From Penicillium oxalicum (Eukaryota; Ascomycota; Eurotiomycetes; Eurotiales; Aspergillaceae): a stretch of 64,000 nucleotides of DNA. The translations under genes and the position numbers were made by a program. The stretch's first letter is position 1, and every line of letters starts with the position of its first letter. Below, piece by piece: positions 1 to 10,826 of this stretch. Under the pieces are notes generated by a model, which worked only from the letters and a program-made list of their open reading frames with translations, searched no databases and was not told where the DNA came from. Location: the NCBI RefSeq assembly GCF_001723175.1, contig NC_064651.1, forward strand, positions 3,844,001 through 3,908,000. The letters are read 5' to 3'.

Positions 1-391
1 GGAACTGAGTCGGCAGAGGCGCCTCGTGCGCAAGCTTTTCCCGCGATGGCCGTGAGCTTACCGTAGGAGCTGGGACTGGGGCGCCGAGTTTATGGTTGGG
101 CGCGCTGAATGCATCCTGAAAATACTCTGACCTGAGGTCGTCATCACCCAGGGATGAGACAGAAAAACTGCCTGCACTGTCGCGAGCACGTGGGCCAAGC
201 TCAGGCGAGATGGCCGGAGACACACTAGAGTCTTCCAGCTTGTCCTCGTGGTTGTTCTTCGCCAGCGGCAGAGCGGCGGTGGCATTTGTACCACTTGCTG
301 GTCCGCTTGGCTCGCTAAGTAGATGTAATGTCAGTGATTTAACTTTGACCGTCTCAGAACCGTAGCCGGATAGCAGAGGTTGAGAGGACAT
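1..391 (-). CDS. N-terminus of an unidentified Ser/Pro-rich protein, cut by the window edge
   Basis: Reading down from an ATG at 391, the minus strand stays open for 130 codons to the window edge. The predicted protein starts MSSQPLLSGYGSE and is rich in Ser, Pro, Gly and Ala with acidic patches (for example SLGDDDLRSEYF). It has no signal peptide and no membrane segment in the visible part, and it looks like the disordered leader of a longer protein. A GTAAGC at 61-56 could be a splice donor, but the frame is also open through it, so an intron is not required. I do not recognise the family. Confidence rests on the absence of stops and protein-like composition only. Confidence 0.5.
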   Translation of the reverse strand, partial: MSSQPLLSGYGSETVKVKSLTLHLLSEPSGPASGTNATAALPLAKNNHEDKLEDSSVSPAISPELGPRARDSAGSFSVSSLGDDDLRSEYFQDAFSAPNHKLGAPVPAPTVSSRPSREKLAHEAPLPTQF

Positions 392-2055
392 ACGATGGCA
401 ACTTGGGTAATTGCTTGACATACTGGTGTGTGAGCGGGTGATCCGCAAAGGACATGTGAATCCCTGACGTCGTTCCCGCTACTGTGGAGTTGTCGGTCGG
501 TTGACGCGACTTGAAGGGTGTTTTGGACCACATTTTCGCTCGTATGGAAGACAATTTTCAAGTTGATGCAAGTCGGGGGTCGAGGCTTCTTCTTGAAATC
601 ACCGATGCCAGCAACAGGCCGGGGGACTGTGTCCTTTGTCTTGGTCTGGAAAAGAAAACAAAGAGTTCACAAGTGTCAGTTGACCAGCCTGAACAGGTCC
701 AACCGAGTCAGTGCGACAAACTGGACCAACCAATCCTTTTGGATCCCGTAACGACTACTGAAGATGTACTGGATGAAGGTGCTGGAGGCAACTCGATCTC
801 TTGACTCGGAAACAGAGAGACCAGGTGTCACGGGTCCCCGTCCAACATGAGCGAGAGTGGCAGAGTGTCCGAGTGGAGGACGGATGAATGGGAAGAGAGA
901 GAAAAAAGTCCATTTTCATGTATTATCCTAGGGCAGCACTCTGAGAACCCAACCCAACATCAACCGGCTTTCAGGTGGTAGGCGCCAACGGGAAATTGGG
1001 GGCGATGATCAGGTGGAGTGGCTTCATGGAGCTTTTTCTTTAACAAACTAACCGCTAGAGGGGGATGGAGCTGGAACGTCCAACGGACTAGATTGGATTA
1101 TTAGGTGGGAGAACCACGTCTGCTGGGGACCGAGAGCGACACTGTGTTTGAGGAGCGGGTAAGACGAGATTAGATCGTGTTTCATGTTTGTCGCGCCTGG
1201 GATCGATCCCGAAGACCGCAGGATTCGTTCGAGCCGAGTCGAGTTGGGTGCCGTTCACGTTAAAGGGGAAACCAGTATTCTAAGGGGTGATCATACCATA
1301 GGGACATCTTTATTCTGGTCTAAGCCAGCCGTTTCACATCGAGGGATCTGTATCTCACGGGTCCGTCACCTAAGCTATTTGCACAGAAGGCACTAGCGGC
1401 GTGGCATCATTTCTGTTATGCCTCACCCTGTCGGTCGTCGAGGATCCACGGCTGCGACGGATCAACACGCCCCACGCAGACCACACCCGTCACGCACAAC
1501 TTGACACATAGCTACACCTGGAGATTCTGTGCCACCGACACAGGTTAGTAGCTAGCAGCTACTAGAAGTAAAGAGTAGTGTCTACTTCATCCTACTGTAG
1601 ATAATGTTTCCATATATAGTCACAGACCTGGGAACCCATATCCCACTCTAATGTATCCGAGTTTGTCCCTCATAATCTCCGGTCATCACGTGGCGTGAGG
1701 GGATGGAGTCCACCCGTTGTAGCCGTCGATGTCATCTTCCTTTATTCTCCACAGCTTCCACTTGACGGACCTCTCCAACGCGGTCCCAATACAATAACTT
1801 CAGTTCACCTCCACTTCCAAAAGCGACCCGTTCTTTTTTTTCCAATTCCAACCGAAGATGGCTACTCCCGGTAAATCCAACCCCCCCTCCAAAACTTCCA
1901 CAACCAGAATCTCAATCGTCACGAATCTCAAAGCTGATGCGTGACCAATACTCACTAGGTCAAACCGGATCATCCGAGCCCCAAGCCGAAGTGTCAGTCC
2001 GCCGAGTCACCAACCAACCATCCAAACCCGACTAACCATTTAAACACATCCCAGA
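392..2055. other. Intergenic region, divergent promoter space
   Basis: About 1.66 kb lies between the start of the left-edge gene (minus) and dap1 (plus). It holds only short, compositionally unconvincing ORFs. A perfect 8-bp inverted repeat with a 3-nt spacer lies at 1546-1564 (TAGTAGCT/AGCTACTA). Pyrimidine-rich sequence precedes dap1, as is usual for fungal promoters. No RNA gene was seen. Confidence 0.6.
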
Positions 2056-2627
2056 ATGTCCATCGCCTCGCCCATCAACCTCATCATCCTCTCCCTCTTC
2101 GTCGTATTGGTATATTGGCATCTCCGCCCCAAACAACCCGTCGTTCTTCCGCGGGGTCCCGCCCCAGTCGTATTCCGCACCTACACGCCCAAAACGCTCC
2201 GTGAGTTTAACGGTGAGGATGGGCGACCCGTCTACTTAGCGGTCCGGGGCCGTGTCTTTGATGTGACCCCCGGCCGGAACTTTTACGGCCCGGTATGTGT
2301 CCAGGATTCAGATCCCATGCGGGAAACTTCCAGCATGCAGAAGGGATTGCCAGAAGGGCGGGGACAAGAATGAGACTAATTTTTGTAACACGACAGGGTG
2401 GGCCGTACGAGAATTTTGCGGGTCGCGATGCGTCTCGTGGACTGGCGCATCAGAGCTTTGACGAAGATATGTTGACAAAGGATCTTTCGGGTCCGTTGGA
2501 TGATCTCAAGGATTTGGACAATGACCAGCTGGAGAATCTGCAGTCGTGGGAGGAGCGCTTTTCGGAGAAATATCTCGTGGTGGGCAAGTTGGTCGCGGAG
2601 GGAGACCCTGAGGCTCCCACGTCATGA
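2056..2627 (+). CDS. dap1: Dap1/PGRMC-type cytochrome b5-like haem-binding protein (MAPR family)
   Basis: Two exons, 2056-2292 and 2397-2627, flank a GTATGT...CAG intron and encode 156 aa, close to the usual Dap1 size. Residues about 7-22 form an N-terminal membrane anchor ([13 protein letters not shown]). Next comes the cytochrome b5-like fold: [14 protein letters not shown], then [14 protein letters not shown], then across the splice junction [20 protein letters not shown], the signature of the membrane-associated progesterone receptor family. In yeasts and Aspergillus, Dap1 proteins bind haem and support sterol-pathway P450s such as Erg11/Cyp51, which affects azole sensitivity; that role is inferred here from the family. 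The splice junction is well supported because the conserved motif is continuous only after intron removal. Confidence 0.9.
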
Positions 2628-3164
2628 GGATAAACGATGTGTCTTGCCAGGTCTGGGCACACAGTACATGTGAAAATGAGGTGGGAAAAATGAGAGTCGC
2701 AGACATGCCAGCACACGATGACTTTGGAGCAATGTTGGGTCGGCGACGGAGGCTGTGTCGTAGTAGCTGTACACTCGGTGACACGCTTCAATCAGATTCC
2801 GCAATGCCCCGGACAGCTTTCACGGGCCCCCGGCCAGCGGCTCGCATCTCGAATGCCGGAGAAATTACCAAACTTACTGCGCAGCCGGCTATTGATGGGG
2901 GTTTCACAGAGGGAAAAAGCGAATCCCAGAAAAAATGAATTAACGTTATTAAATGAGATCCTTTCTCCTTTCCCCACGAGAAAAAAAATAGAAAGGAAAA
3001 AGGATACGGGACATTCAAGAGTCATAAGCATCGTACTCAAAAAGCATAGTGCAAAGACCTCGCGGGACTACGGTTTGTCTTCGCAATATCCTTTTCACCG
3101 GGGGCGGACCAACAGACACACAAACCATGTCGGAAGAGACCTTTCCATTTTCACCACATTGTGC
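2628..3164. other. Convergent 3' region between dap1 and ish1
   Basis: The 3' ends of dap1 (plus) and the Ish1/Msc1 gene (minus) face each other here. The stretch contains A-rich tracts (around 2930-3005) fitting 3' UTR and polyadenylation sequence. The long plus-strand ORF that starts inside it continues antisense across ish1 and is not credible. Confidence 0.5.
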
Positions 3165-4993
3165 TCACAGCTCACTGCGGACCTTCTCGGTCTCTTCGAC
3201 AGCCTTCTCACGGACCTTCTCGGCAGCCTCTTGGCCCTGGGCGCGACCACTGGAAGCACCCATCTTGAGCTTCTCAAGGACCCAGTTGACGTTCTCCATC
3301 ATCTTAGCGTAGATGGTCTCCTGGGGGGTAGTGGTGCCGTAACGGAAGTAGGTTGCTTGACGACGAGCGGCGGCGCGCAACTCGTTGATGTTGGATCCTT
3401 GGTAGGTGGGGATGCCATACGAGTCCAGGAAGCTCTTGAGGTCAGACTCCGACCAGTTGTCAAAGGTGGTCTCCTTAGCAGTACCGGTGGCGGAGGCGAT
3501 ATTCTTGGTAGCAGAGGCGTACTGCTCGCCGCCGGCCTTGGAGGCCTTTGCGTACGAATCCTTGGCCTGTTTCACCAGCTGCTCTCGGGAAGCGTCGGCC
3601 TTCTTTCCAGCCTTGTCTCCCTGGGCAGAGAGGTACTTGCTAGATTGGGGCAGTAATGTTAGTGGCAGAAGCAGTAATGGAATTGAGGCTTATGATGAAG
3701 TGACTCACAGGAGGTGCTCCTTGTCCCAGCTCTCGAAGTTGTGGACATTCCATCCGCCAGCGGCACGGTGCGCATTGGAGCGCACCTTGGCGACTAGCTC
3801 ATCGCGCTTGCCCGACTGCGGCACGGGCACACCACGGGCATCCAGGAAAGCCTTCAGGCGAGAGTCGGACCACGTATTGATGGCATTGTTGAATTGGTCC
3901 TCGGCCTTCAATTTGATGTCGTCGGTAGCTTTGGCAAATTGGTTTCCTGCCTTGGTAGTAGCAGCCCCGAACGCGGATGTAGCCGATGAGGAAGCGCTAG
4001 ATGCCTGGTCCACCAGATAAGCACGGTGCTTGCGAGCCAGGGCGACAAGCTCGTTGCGCTTGGAACCCTGGGGAACCTTGACATTGTGCTCATCGAGGAA
4101 CTCCTTCAGCTTCGAGTCAGACCACGCGTTGAAGAGCTCCTCACTCAAGGACGCCTGCGCGGCCGCGGCAGAGGCACTGGCGGATGCGGAGATGCTGTGG
4201 GCCTGCAGACTAGCCAGACGAGAATTGCGGCGAACAGAGGCAATCAGCTTGTCACGGGTGGTAGGCTGGGGTGCAGGCCAACCGCGCGTATCCAACCACT
4301 CCTTGAGATCAGACTCGGACCAGTTCTCGTACAGCCAGTCACCAGGGTAGGCCGCGGTCTCGCCAACCTTCTTGGCGATGGTCTCGTAGTTCTCACGTGC
4401 AGCCTTGACCAGCGCATCGCGCTTACGGGGCTGAGGGGCAGGAATACCGTGGCGGTCCAGGAAAGACTTTAACTGGGACTCGGTCCAACTAAGATAGTAA
4501 ATGTTTGTTAGCCATCCACATCGACATTGTCCGAGGGCTCATTGCAAACAGCCTACCTGTCAAAAATCCACTCCTTGGCCTCGTGAACTTCTTCGCTCAC
4601 GCGATCCACAGCATTGCCCAGAGGCTTCTGAACGCGGGCCTGCCAGTTGGACTTGACTAGTTGCTCCAGATCCCTACGGTCGGCGGGAGTAGGGTAGGGA
4701 ATGTCTGGTAAGGATGGGTTATTCCGTTAGTCATCTAGATGCTAGCTCGCACAATCCCTAAGAAGTTGGACGTCTGATAGCTCATACCGTGGTCGGACAG
4801 CCATCGCTCGAGCTCAGTCTCGTGCCATTTGTTGTAGACTACAAGCCGATGACGTTAGCATGACCCGCGATCACCTCTCGGCTGAGGAAGACATGCCAGG
4901 GCAGTTACCAGCTTTGTTCCACCAACTGGTGGCTGCAACCACTTCAGTCGTTGCGAGCAGGCACAACAGGCCAGTGGCCAGATTCAACTTCAT
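3165..4993 (-). CDS. ish1: Ish1/Msc1-type stress-response protein with repeated Ish1 domains
   Basis: Five exons read on the minus strand: 4993-4909, 4838-4788, 4704-4557, 4488-3709 and 3639-3165. All introns are GT-AG and phases agree, giving 512 aa. The start MKLNLATGLLCLLATTEVVAA is a good secretory signal peptide. The rest is made of about seven copies of the Ish1 motif, a Trp-containing helix pair such as WSDSRLKAFLDARGVPVPQ followed by a basic stretch (KRDELVAKVRSN). Later copies are separated by Ala/Ser-rich spacers, and the C-terminus is charged and helical (EKVREKAVEETEKVRSEL). S. pombe Ish1 is a stress-induced nuclear-envelope protein, and S. cerevisiae Msc1 was found in a meiotic sister-chromatid recombination screen; the molecular role is poorly known. 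Assignment to the family is secure, function is not. Confidence 0.9.
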
Positions 4994-6323
4994 CTTGAAA
5001 TTTCAGATTGAGGTGTTGGGAGTTTGATATGTGTGTGGAGGGCTCCGGAGAAATCTGGGGTTTGAGGCTAGGCTTCGCGGTCAGTGGGTGAGCTACATGC
5101 AGTCCGGTCTCCGGGGAGGCGATAATAGGGAAAGGAGCTTACCACCAGCAGATTAAGTGGTGTTGGCAAAACAATAGAGACAAGGCAGAAGATGCTCGTC
5201 TTTTTGACTAAATAGTGAGGATTTCAAAAGGGACAAAGGGCGTTTGGGTCAGGCAAGGAAAACGCAAGTCGTGGGCCAGATGATTGCGGAGTGACGTAGT
5301 TGGAGGATGGATGGGGGGAGGCGCACAAATGCCTGGATTCCATGAGTGCATGATTCATCGGCCGGTCCATCATTATGGTTGGGGACACAAGAGGGTGATG
5401 CTCTGGTCTTGTTCGGCGTCACTGCTTGTCCAATCGAGGTGCACCCTTGCATTTCATTTATGTCCTTCATGTGGCTGCGGGCAGGAGCTCGCAGCACTCG
5501 GTCAATTTGACGGCCTTGGTTGGCCGAGGCTCACCATATACTTGAGTATCTGCATCCACCAGTCCTTCTAGTTACGGAAGAGCTAGCTCGACGGCTCAAG
5601 TATGTTGTTCTGAGTAATGCACTGGAGGCCACGATGTGCAGTAAAATTTTCGCTTAACATCAATGATAGCTTGCTGTAGGTGGCCCAGATCAACCATGTC
5701 AAATAGGCATGCGAGTCCACCTTACGTTAGTCCCAAGCTCTCTGGAAGATACCTCCAAAACTGCCTGATCTCCGCATTGCCAACTCGAGCATGAAGGTCA
5801 TCCTTTCAGAATGAACACTTTGATGCGAGTCTCTACTAGGTATATACCAGTCAATCTTTCTAGAGGATCACGGAATACGGGCTGGAGGACCATGAAATTT
5901 GCAGCAGATTTATGTATTTTGGGTTCAGGTAAACCGGGCCCATGAGATAGCCATACTTATCTGCCAGTATTGCGAGTCCCGACCGAAGATATTTGCACAG
6001 GGACCGCACGCAGTTGCTAGACCTGGCCTGGGCTCAACAGCACTGCCAGTATGTAGATCAAAATGATCGACCAGCCGTTAAGTGCTTCACCATCATGAAG
6101 TCCCTTGAGGACGCACAGGTCTAGACCCTGATTCGTCACAGCTGTCCCGCCTTTGAAGGTCAGGATCCGGACGTCATATTTCGTGTACCACCAATCAGAC
6201 AACAGGATTGCAAGGCGCAGTGTGTGCGTGTGAGGTCAAGAGTTTAGTCTTGATTGATATATGTAAAAAGCGGGAACTTTAGTATCCAGCACCAAGTGGT
6301 CGAGCAGTAACTCGACCATTCCA
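4994..6323. other. Intergenic region upstream of ish1
   Basis: About 1.3 kb between the ish1 start and the tRNA gene. Only short random ORFs are present. A CRE/ATF-like octamer TGACGTAG lies at 5292-5299, about 300 bp upstream of the ish1 start. Such a site would suit a stress-responsive gene, but a single match of this length is weak evidence. Confidence 0.4.
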
Positions 6324-6409
6324 TCTTCCTTGGTCTAGTGGTCATGATTTCCGCTTGTCATTAACACCGATAAGCGCGGGAGACCGGGGTTCGATTCCCC
6401 GAGGGAGAG
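6324..6409 (+). tRNA. tRNA-Asp (anticodon GTC) with a 14-nt intron
   Basis: A full cloverleaf can be folded by eye. The acceptor stem TCTTCCT (6324-6330) pairs with AGGGAGA (6402-6408), with one G-T pair, and G6409 is the discriminator. The D-arm is GTC/GAT, the anticodon stem TCCGC/GCGGG, and the T-arm CGGGG-TTCGATT-CCCCG. The anticodon GTC is at 6357-6359, followed by A37 and then an intron at 6361-6374 in the canonical position after base 37. Internal promoter elements fit the consensus: A box TGGTCTAGTGG at 6331-6341 and B box GGTTCGATTCC at 6388-6398. The 3' CCA is not encoded, as expected in eukaryotes. Confidence 0.93.
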
Positions 6410-6444
6410 TTTCTTTTTGCACGTTCACTAGTTGGTTTTTTTTT
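6410..6444 (+). terminator. RNA polymerase III terminator T-runs
   Basis: The tRNA end is followed at once by TTTCTTTTT (6410-6418) and then by a run of nine T at 6436-6444. T-runs of this kind stop Pol III transcription. Confidence 0.7.
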
Positions 6445-8173
6445 CTGACCTACCTTTGCAGAACCCGTTATTGCCTCCAGGATGAATCCTCCTGTTTGGA
6501 TGTTTCAGATCCCAGTACTCAAACACGGCTGTATATAATTGCGTTCAGGATCAGGATACTCCATGAAATCAAAATACGGGCACCCCGCGCACAGGTTGTA
6601 GATCCAAGTATTCACGAAGGATACTGTATCTCTGTAACCTGGATGGTACGCCAAGACACACAGCTCACCATCGTCGAGAAGCACCAGTGCCTGGCACATG
6701 ATTCCGCTGACTCTGTCCATCGCATCACCCGCCCAAGACACCGCCCAAGATCCACCCAGGCAGCTGACACTGTGGCGTGGACGATTGGAACGCACAGATC
6801 GAGGGTCCAGGCCTTTCCCCCTTCAACACGCATTCTTGTCGGCCGTCAGTATTCTTTTCCCCCTCTGACCATCTGACGTCCATTGCATCTCTTTTTTTTT
6901 TCATGTCTGTAACCGCCTGCCGCAAAGAATATGATCTGTGGACGTCGTCGGGACGTCACCAGTGGCTGGCAGTGCATCTACTGATGCAGACTGAACTGAC
7001 TCGCCTGTTTCCCCTCCCGGAAAGGATGGATTGTATGACCTCTGGGCCATGGGACATATTTAAGCAGCGGCACTGGCTACGAATATCGATTGTTCTTTGA
7101 ATAAGCAAAGAACCAAGCTTCCAAAAAAGACAAGACAAGAACCATATTCCTGGTATCAATCCTCATCCTCACCAGATCGGTGTTCAGAATCAATCCAAAC
7201 AGGAGCACTACATCACTACCGTACTTTAATTGACCTGAACCAGCACCGCCTCTCCTGTGCGGTGGGACGGTAGACACTGGAACCGTGGACGCTGGCATAG
7301 CCTGAATCAATCGGGATCACGACTGGAATCCACGGGTGTTGATTGAATCTTGCTTCCTCCGACGTGCTGTGGTCTTGACCGATGGTTGCCCTCTGAGATC
7401 CCGTCATTCCTACTGGACCGATCGGTCTGTGAGCCGACCACTGACGGCCGACGATCGTGTGGAGTGTCGACTCAAGTTCGCTCTCGAGTCGTCAGGAACC
7501 CAAACCTGCTTAGTCGGTGGATCCGTGCGGGGTGAGACTTCGGTTGGACTTCGCAGACCAACGACGGGACTGTGCATCACGCGGGTACCGGGACTGTACT
7601 CTGGTCCACGGGTTCTGTTCTCTGGCACTCGATTAGTCGATTCCTGCCTGGGCACCGGCGCTCTCCAGGTTCTCCCCAACGCTATCCCTTTCGTTGGTTG
7701 GGCTGCTCTTTGCCCTTGCGTTTCGCGCTGCTTGTTCGGGTCATTCTTCGGTCGGAGGCAAATAATCTCTCCTGTTTCAAAGTGATTTTTTTTTCTTTGA
7801 TCACTCGGATCCTAGGTTGATCATCTCCTCTATTCTCATCTCCCTCTACGCAAAGTTGGTGGAATCCAGAAACTGTGCTGGTAACCTGGTCGTTTTCCTC
7901 GGCGCCAATCCATACTTCAAGTGACCGACTAGGCTACGGCTGCAGTACCTTGTCAAGGTACTACGTCTATCTCCGCTCCCAGCCATTCGGACCGACAATT
8001 CATAGCCTGTGACTGAAGGGTTGTCCTGGGAAAGCTCACGGTTGACGATCGAAGATTGAAGATTAACGCTTCGAGCGCTCTGAGAATCTGACAGGATATT
8101 GAATTTCATCCACCCCGACACTTCTTCCATCGTTCAGGCAATCGTCCCTAGGACGGCCATCAATCGATTTAAG
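6445..8173. other. Intergenic region between the tRNA and the PQ-loop gene
   Basis: About 1.7 kb with no supported gene. Overlapping short ORFs on both strands around 7200-7800 have no recognisable protein features and look like chance openings in GC-balanced sequence. The last few hundred bases, CT-rich with T-tracts near 7788-7798, are probably promoter and 5' leader of the PQ-loop gene. Confidence 0.5.
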
Positions 8174-9311
8174 ATGGGTTCCCCATCGCCCACATGTGCC
8201 GACTTGGCCTACCCAGGCTGGGTCCAACCTATGATTTCCTCGTGCGTATCCTCATCTTTCAGGCCTCAACATTGCTCCAGGAACTAATCTCATATATCGG
8301 ATGCTTTGTTCTGGTGGGGCTGACAGGATCATTATCATCGGTATCCTGATCTCATATCTGCCGCAACATATCCGGATCATCTCGCGAGGAACTTCCTTTG
8401 GTATATCACCGTGGTTTGTCCTGTTGGGCACGACATCGGGAACCTCCGCATTTGTCAACATCCTCTGTTTCCCCAAGACCGCCGTCGATGTCTCGTGTTG
8501 TCGGGAGATTAGCGGGTTCGCCTGTTTCGCGGGCCTGCTGGGCGTGGTGCAACTGGGCGTGCAATGGCTCTGCTTCTTCACCATGTATGTTGCGGGCTCG
8601 ACATCCCTTCCATGCGCCTGCCCACTCGGTCGTGGAGGGCGTCGTTGGAAAATTGACAGATCACTGACTCCCTTTTTCTCTCCCGCTCTCATTCAGTCTC
8701 CTCCTCTACGTGATCTACTTCCCCCGCGCCACATCGTCCACAGACCCCACTCGATCGGCCGATTCGACTCCCGAAGGACAAGGCCCAACCTACCGCACCG
8801 CGCTCGCCGTCACCGCAACCTGTATCGCCTACACCCTGCTGACAGCCATCATCTCCGTCGCCCTGGCGATGCGCAGACCGTCTGCACTCGAAGGATGGGC
8901 CAACTTCCTCGGAGTCTTTGCGGGCGTCCTGGCTTCCATACAGTACTTCCCTCAGATCTACACTACCTGGCGCATTCGTGGGGTGGGTAGCCTGAGTATT
9001 CCCATGATGTGCATCCAGACACCCGGGGGTCTGCTCTGGGCGGGAAGCTTGGCCGCCCGCGAGGGTCTCAAAGGCTGGAGTATCTGGGGGTGATTGTCGT
9101 CACGGCGTGTCTGCAGGGCGTACTCTTGGCAATGACGATCTACTTTGAGTACTTCAGTCCCAAGAGCAAGCAGAAGGATCTGGACGAGGACGAGCAGGAC
9201 GGCCACACCCACGGCGCGGGAGCTGGCTCGGTGGGCGATGGGTCCACCACGAATCCTCCAGTCAAGTCCAACCAGGGCGTGTCGGAGGAGACACCGTTGC
9301 TCCAAAGCTAA
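8174..9311 (+). CDS. PQ-loop repeat membrane protein, frame broken once or twice as sequenced
   Basis: Exon 1 is 8174-8241, exon 2 starts at 8327 and exon 3 at 8698, with the stop at 9309-9311. The protein (about 313 aa once frames are joined) has the two PQ-loop signatures, SYLPQH in exon 2 and QYFPQIYTTW in exon 3, several hydrophobic helices, and an acidic tail ending EETPLLQS, which resembles a dileucine-type sorting signal. PQ-loop proteins of this kind are usually seven-helix lysosomal/vacuolar or endomembrane transporters. Two oddities are visible. The strong donor GTATGT at 8585 leaves exon 3 out of frame, and only the weaker GTTGCG at 8589 keeps it. At 9086-9090 a run of five G ends the frame (GWSIWG then TGA), while the conserved continuation VIVVTACLQG lies in the next frame. 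Family call is firm; exact gene model is not. Confidence 0.78.
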
Positions 9312-9596
9312 GGAGATCCGGGGAAAGGAGAAAGTCTTTGCTTCTTTAGGGCCGAACTTTCGCACCCTCTCGATCGCGGGCGGCAATTGGATCTTCACGT
9401 GAGAATCATGGGAGAGACGGACAAGATGCAGATGATCTTGTTTTCCTCTTCTCCCCAGACCACTGTCTCACTCCCCCCTCCTCGCATCCTCCAGCCGCTG
9501 TATCTACACAAAGAAAAGGACACAACCGTGTACTAGATTGGGAATGTTTGTCAAATTTGAGACCACAGGAGCCAGGCCCTGTACTTTTGCTATCGA

Positions 9597-9627
<31 letters not shown>

Positions 9628-9797
9628 AATGACGTATACCATATGAAATGCCATTTTGGGGAATTCAGGAATTCCCCGACCTCAGGCAAAAGAGTAAAAA
9701 AAATTGGAAAAAAAAAACAAGAAACATCCATCTCTCGGCCAGTTTACGGCATCTTCGTTGTTCGTAGCGCTCGTTAATCCAGTCTGGTGGTGGACAT
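9312..9797. other. Convergent 3' region between the PQ-loop gene and ntf2
   Basis: Shared 3' flank of the PQ-loop gene (plus) and ntf2 (minus). It is dominated by a long poly-C tract. No coding sequence was seen. Confidence 0.5.
9597..9625 (+). repeat. Poly-C homopolymer, 29 bases
   Basis: An uninterrupted run of 29 C, starting after TATCGA and ending before AAAATGACG. It lies in the 3' region between two convergent genes. Runs this long are unstable in replication and in sequencing, so the true length is uncertain. Confidence 0.9.
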
Positions 9798-10826
9798 TTA
9801 AGCAGCAGCGTAGATCAGACGGAAGACGTCGTTCAGGACGAAGAAGCTTCCATCCTGGGGCTTCAGTGTGAAGAGCTGGGTGTAGTTCATGGGCTTCTGC
9901 TCCTCATCGACCTACAATAGAACATCATGGTTAGTTCAGACAGGTTCGCAGTTGAATTGTCCGTTCAGACTCTGTTTCGTTGAGAGACGGGGGCTGATTC
10001 ACGTACCAGGAGAGCACCAGTGACGAGCACAATGATGCTGTCACCAGAGGGCTGAGCGTCGAGGGTAGCGAGCTGGTGGCGCACCTGCTGGAAGGGCAGG
10101 CTCTAGATTATTGGGCAAAGAAAGGGGCCCCGAGGTCAGCAGGTGGTTTCCAATGGGAAGACTTGAGCTGATCTTTCGCCCGGATGGGGCAATGGGGGAA
10201 CACGTACGGTCAACTTCTCGGTGATCTGCTCAGCGCCCATCACGGAGGCAGTCTCGAAAGTGAGCATCGACTCGGCGCGCTGAATTGAGGCAAGAATTTG
10301 AGGTTAGTTTGAGGATCTCTCCATTGGCAAACAAGCTGAAAATCTCCAAGGGTATAATGACGGCGCGAAGATGGGCTCAGGCTTACGTAGAGGCTGGCAA
10401 GACCGCTGCGGTTGCTGTCGAAGGTGTTGTAGTAGAACTCAACGAACTGCTCTGTATGCGGGGTGATTCAAGGTCAGAACTCTCCGAAACATTGCTTTCA
10501 AGGCCCAATGCTGTATCGGTCTGAGAACAACTCGCATGTCCAGAATGCTGCAGGTCGTGCGGGGCTGCCCCTCGTGGGCAGCGCATTTGGAATGTGAGCG
10601 GAATTTGGCAACGTACGAGCGATTTGATTGAAGTCTAGAGTGAATTCGTCAGTCAGTTGATCATCGTGGAGATTCAGGTGAGATTCTTTTGATATGACGA
10701 TGATCTCCTGGGGCAAGGCGCAATGCTGGTCGTGGTGTTGAGGCAGCCCCGCCAAGCAGACGACGCCAGCGAGATTCCTAGCTTCCGAGGGGGAGGAAGA
10801 GAAGCAACAGTCGACTTACCAGACAT
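9798..10826 (-). CDS. ntf2: Nuclear transport factor 2 (Ran-GDP importer)
   Basis: Six exons on the minus strand: 10826-10820, 10634-10617, 10451-10387, 10279-10208, 10102-10007 and 9911-9798. They encode 123 aa, the normal NTF2 length. The first two exons are tiny (7 and 18 nt), yet all junctions are GT-AG and keep phase, and the product reads as a textbook NTF2: MSDFNQIAQQFVEFYYNTFD at the start, a central SMLTFETASVMG, and a C-terminal FFVLNDVFRLIYAAA. NTF2 is a homodimer that carries RanGDP through the nuclear pore by binding FxFG repeats, sustaining the Ran gradient for import. Essential in yeast. The many small introns explain why no long ORF marks this gene. Confidence 0.96.

Noticed and set aside
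511..804. Plus-strand ORF of 97 codons in the first intergenic region
   Set aside because: No ATG at its start, no motif, and it lies in the probable promoter of the left-edge gene.
2718..3656. Plus-strand ORF of 312 codons antisense to ish1
   Set aside because: It overlaps the last ish1 exon on the opposite strand. Its Leu/Gly/Ser-rich composition is what the complement of an Ala/Lys/Glu-rich coding exon produces.
7336..7785. ORF of 149 codons between the tRNA and the PQ-loop gene
   Set aside because: Arg/Ser/Cys-rich random-looking translation, with opposite-strand ORFs of similar length in the same interval.
9083..9119. Possible 37-nt intron (GTATCT...CAG) to explain the PQ-loop frame break
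   Set aside because: Too short, removes a conserved membrane helix segment, and the joined phase is wrong.
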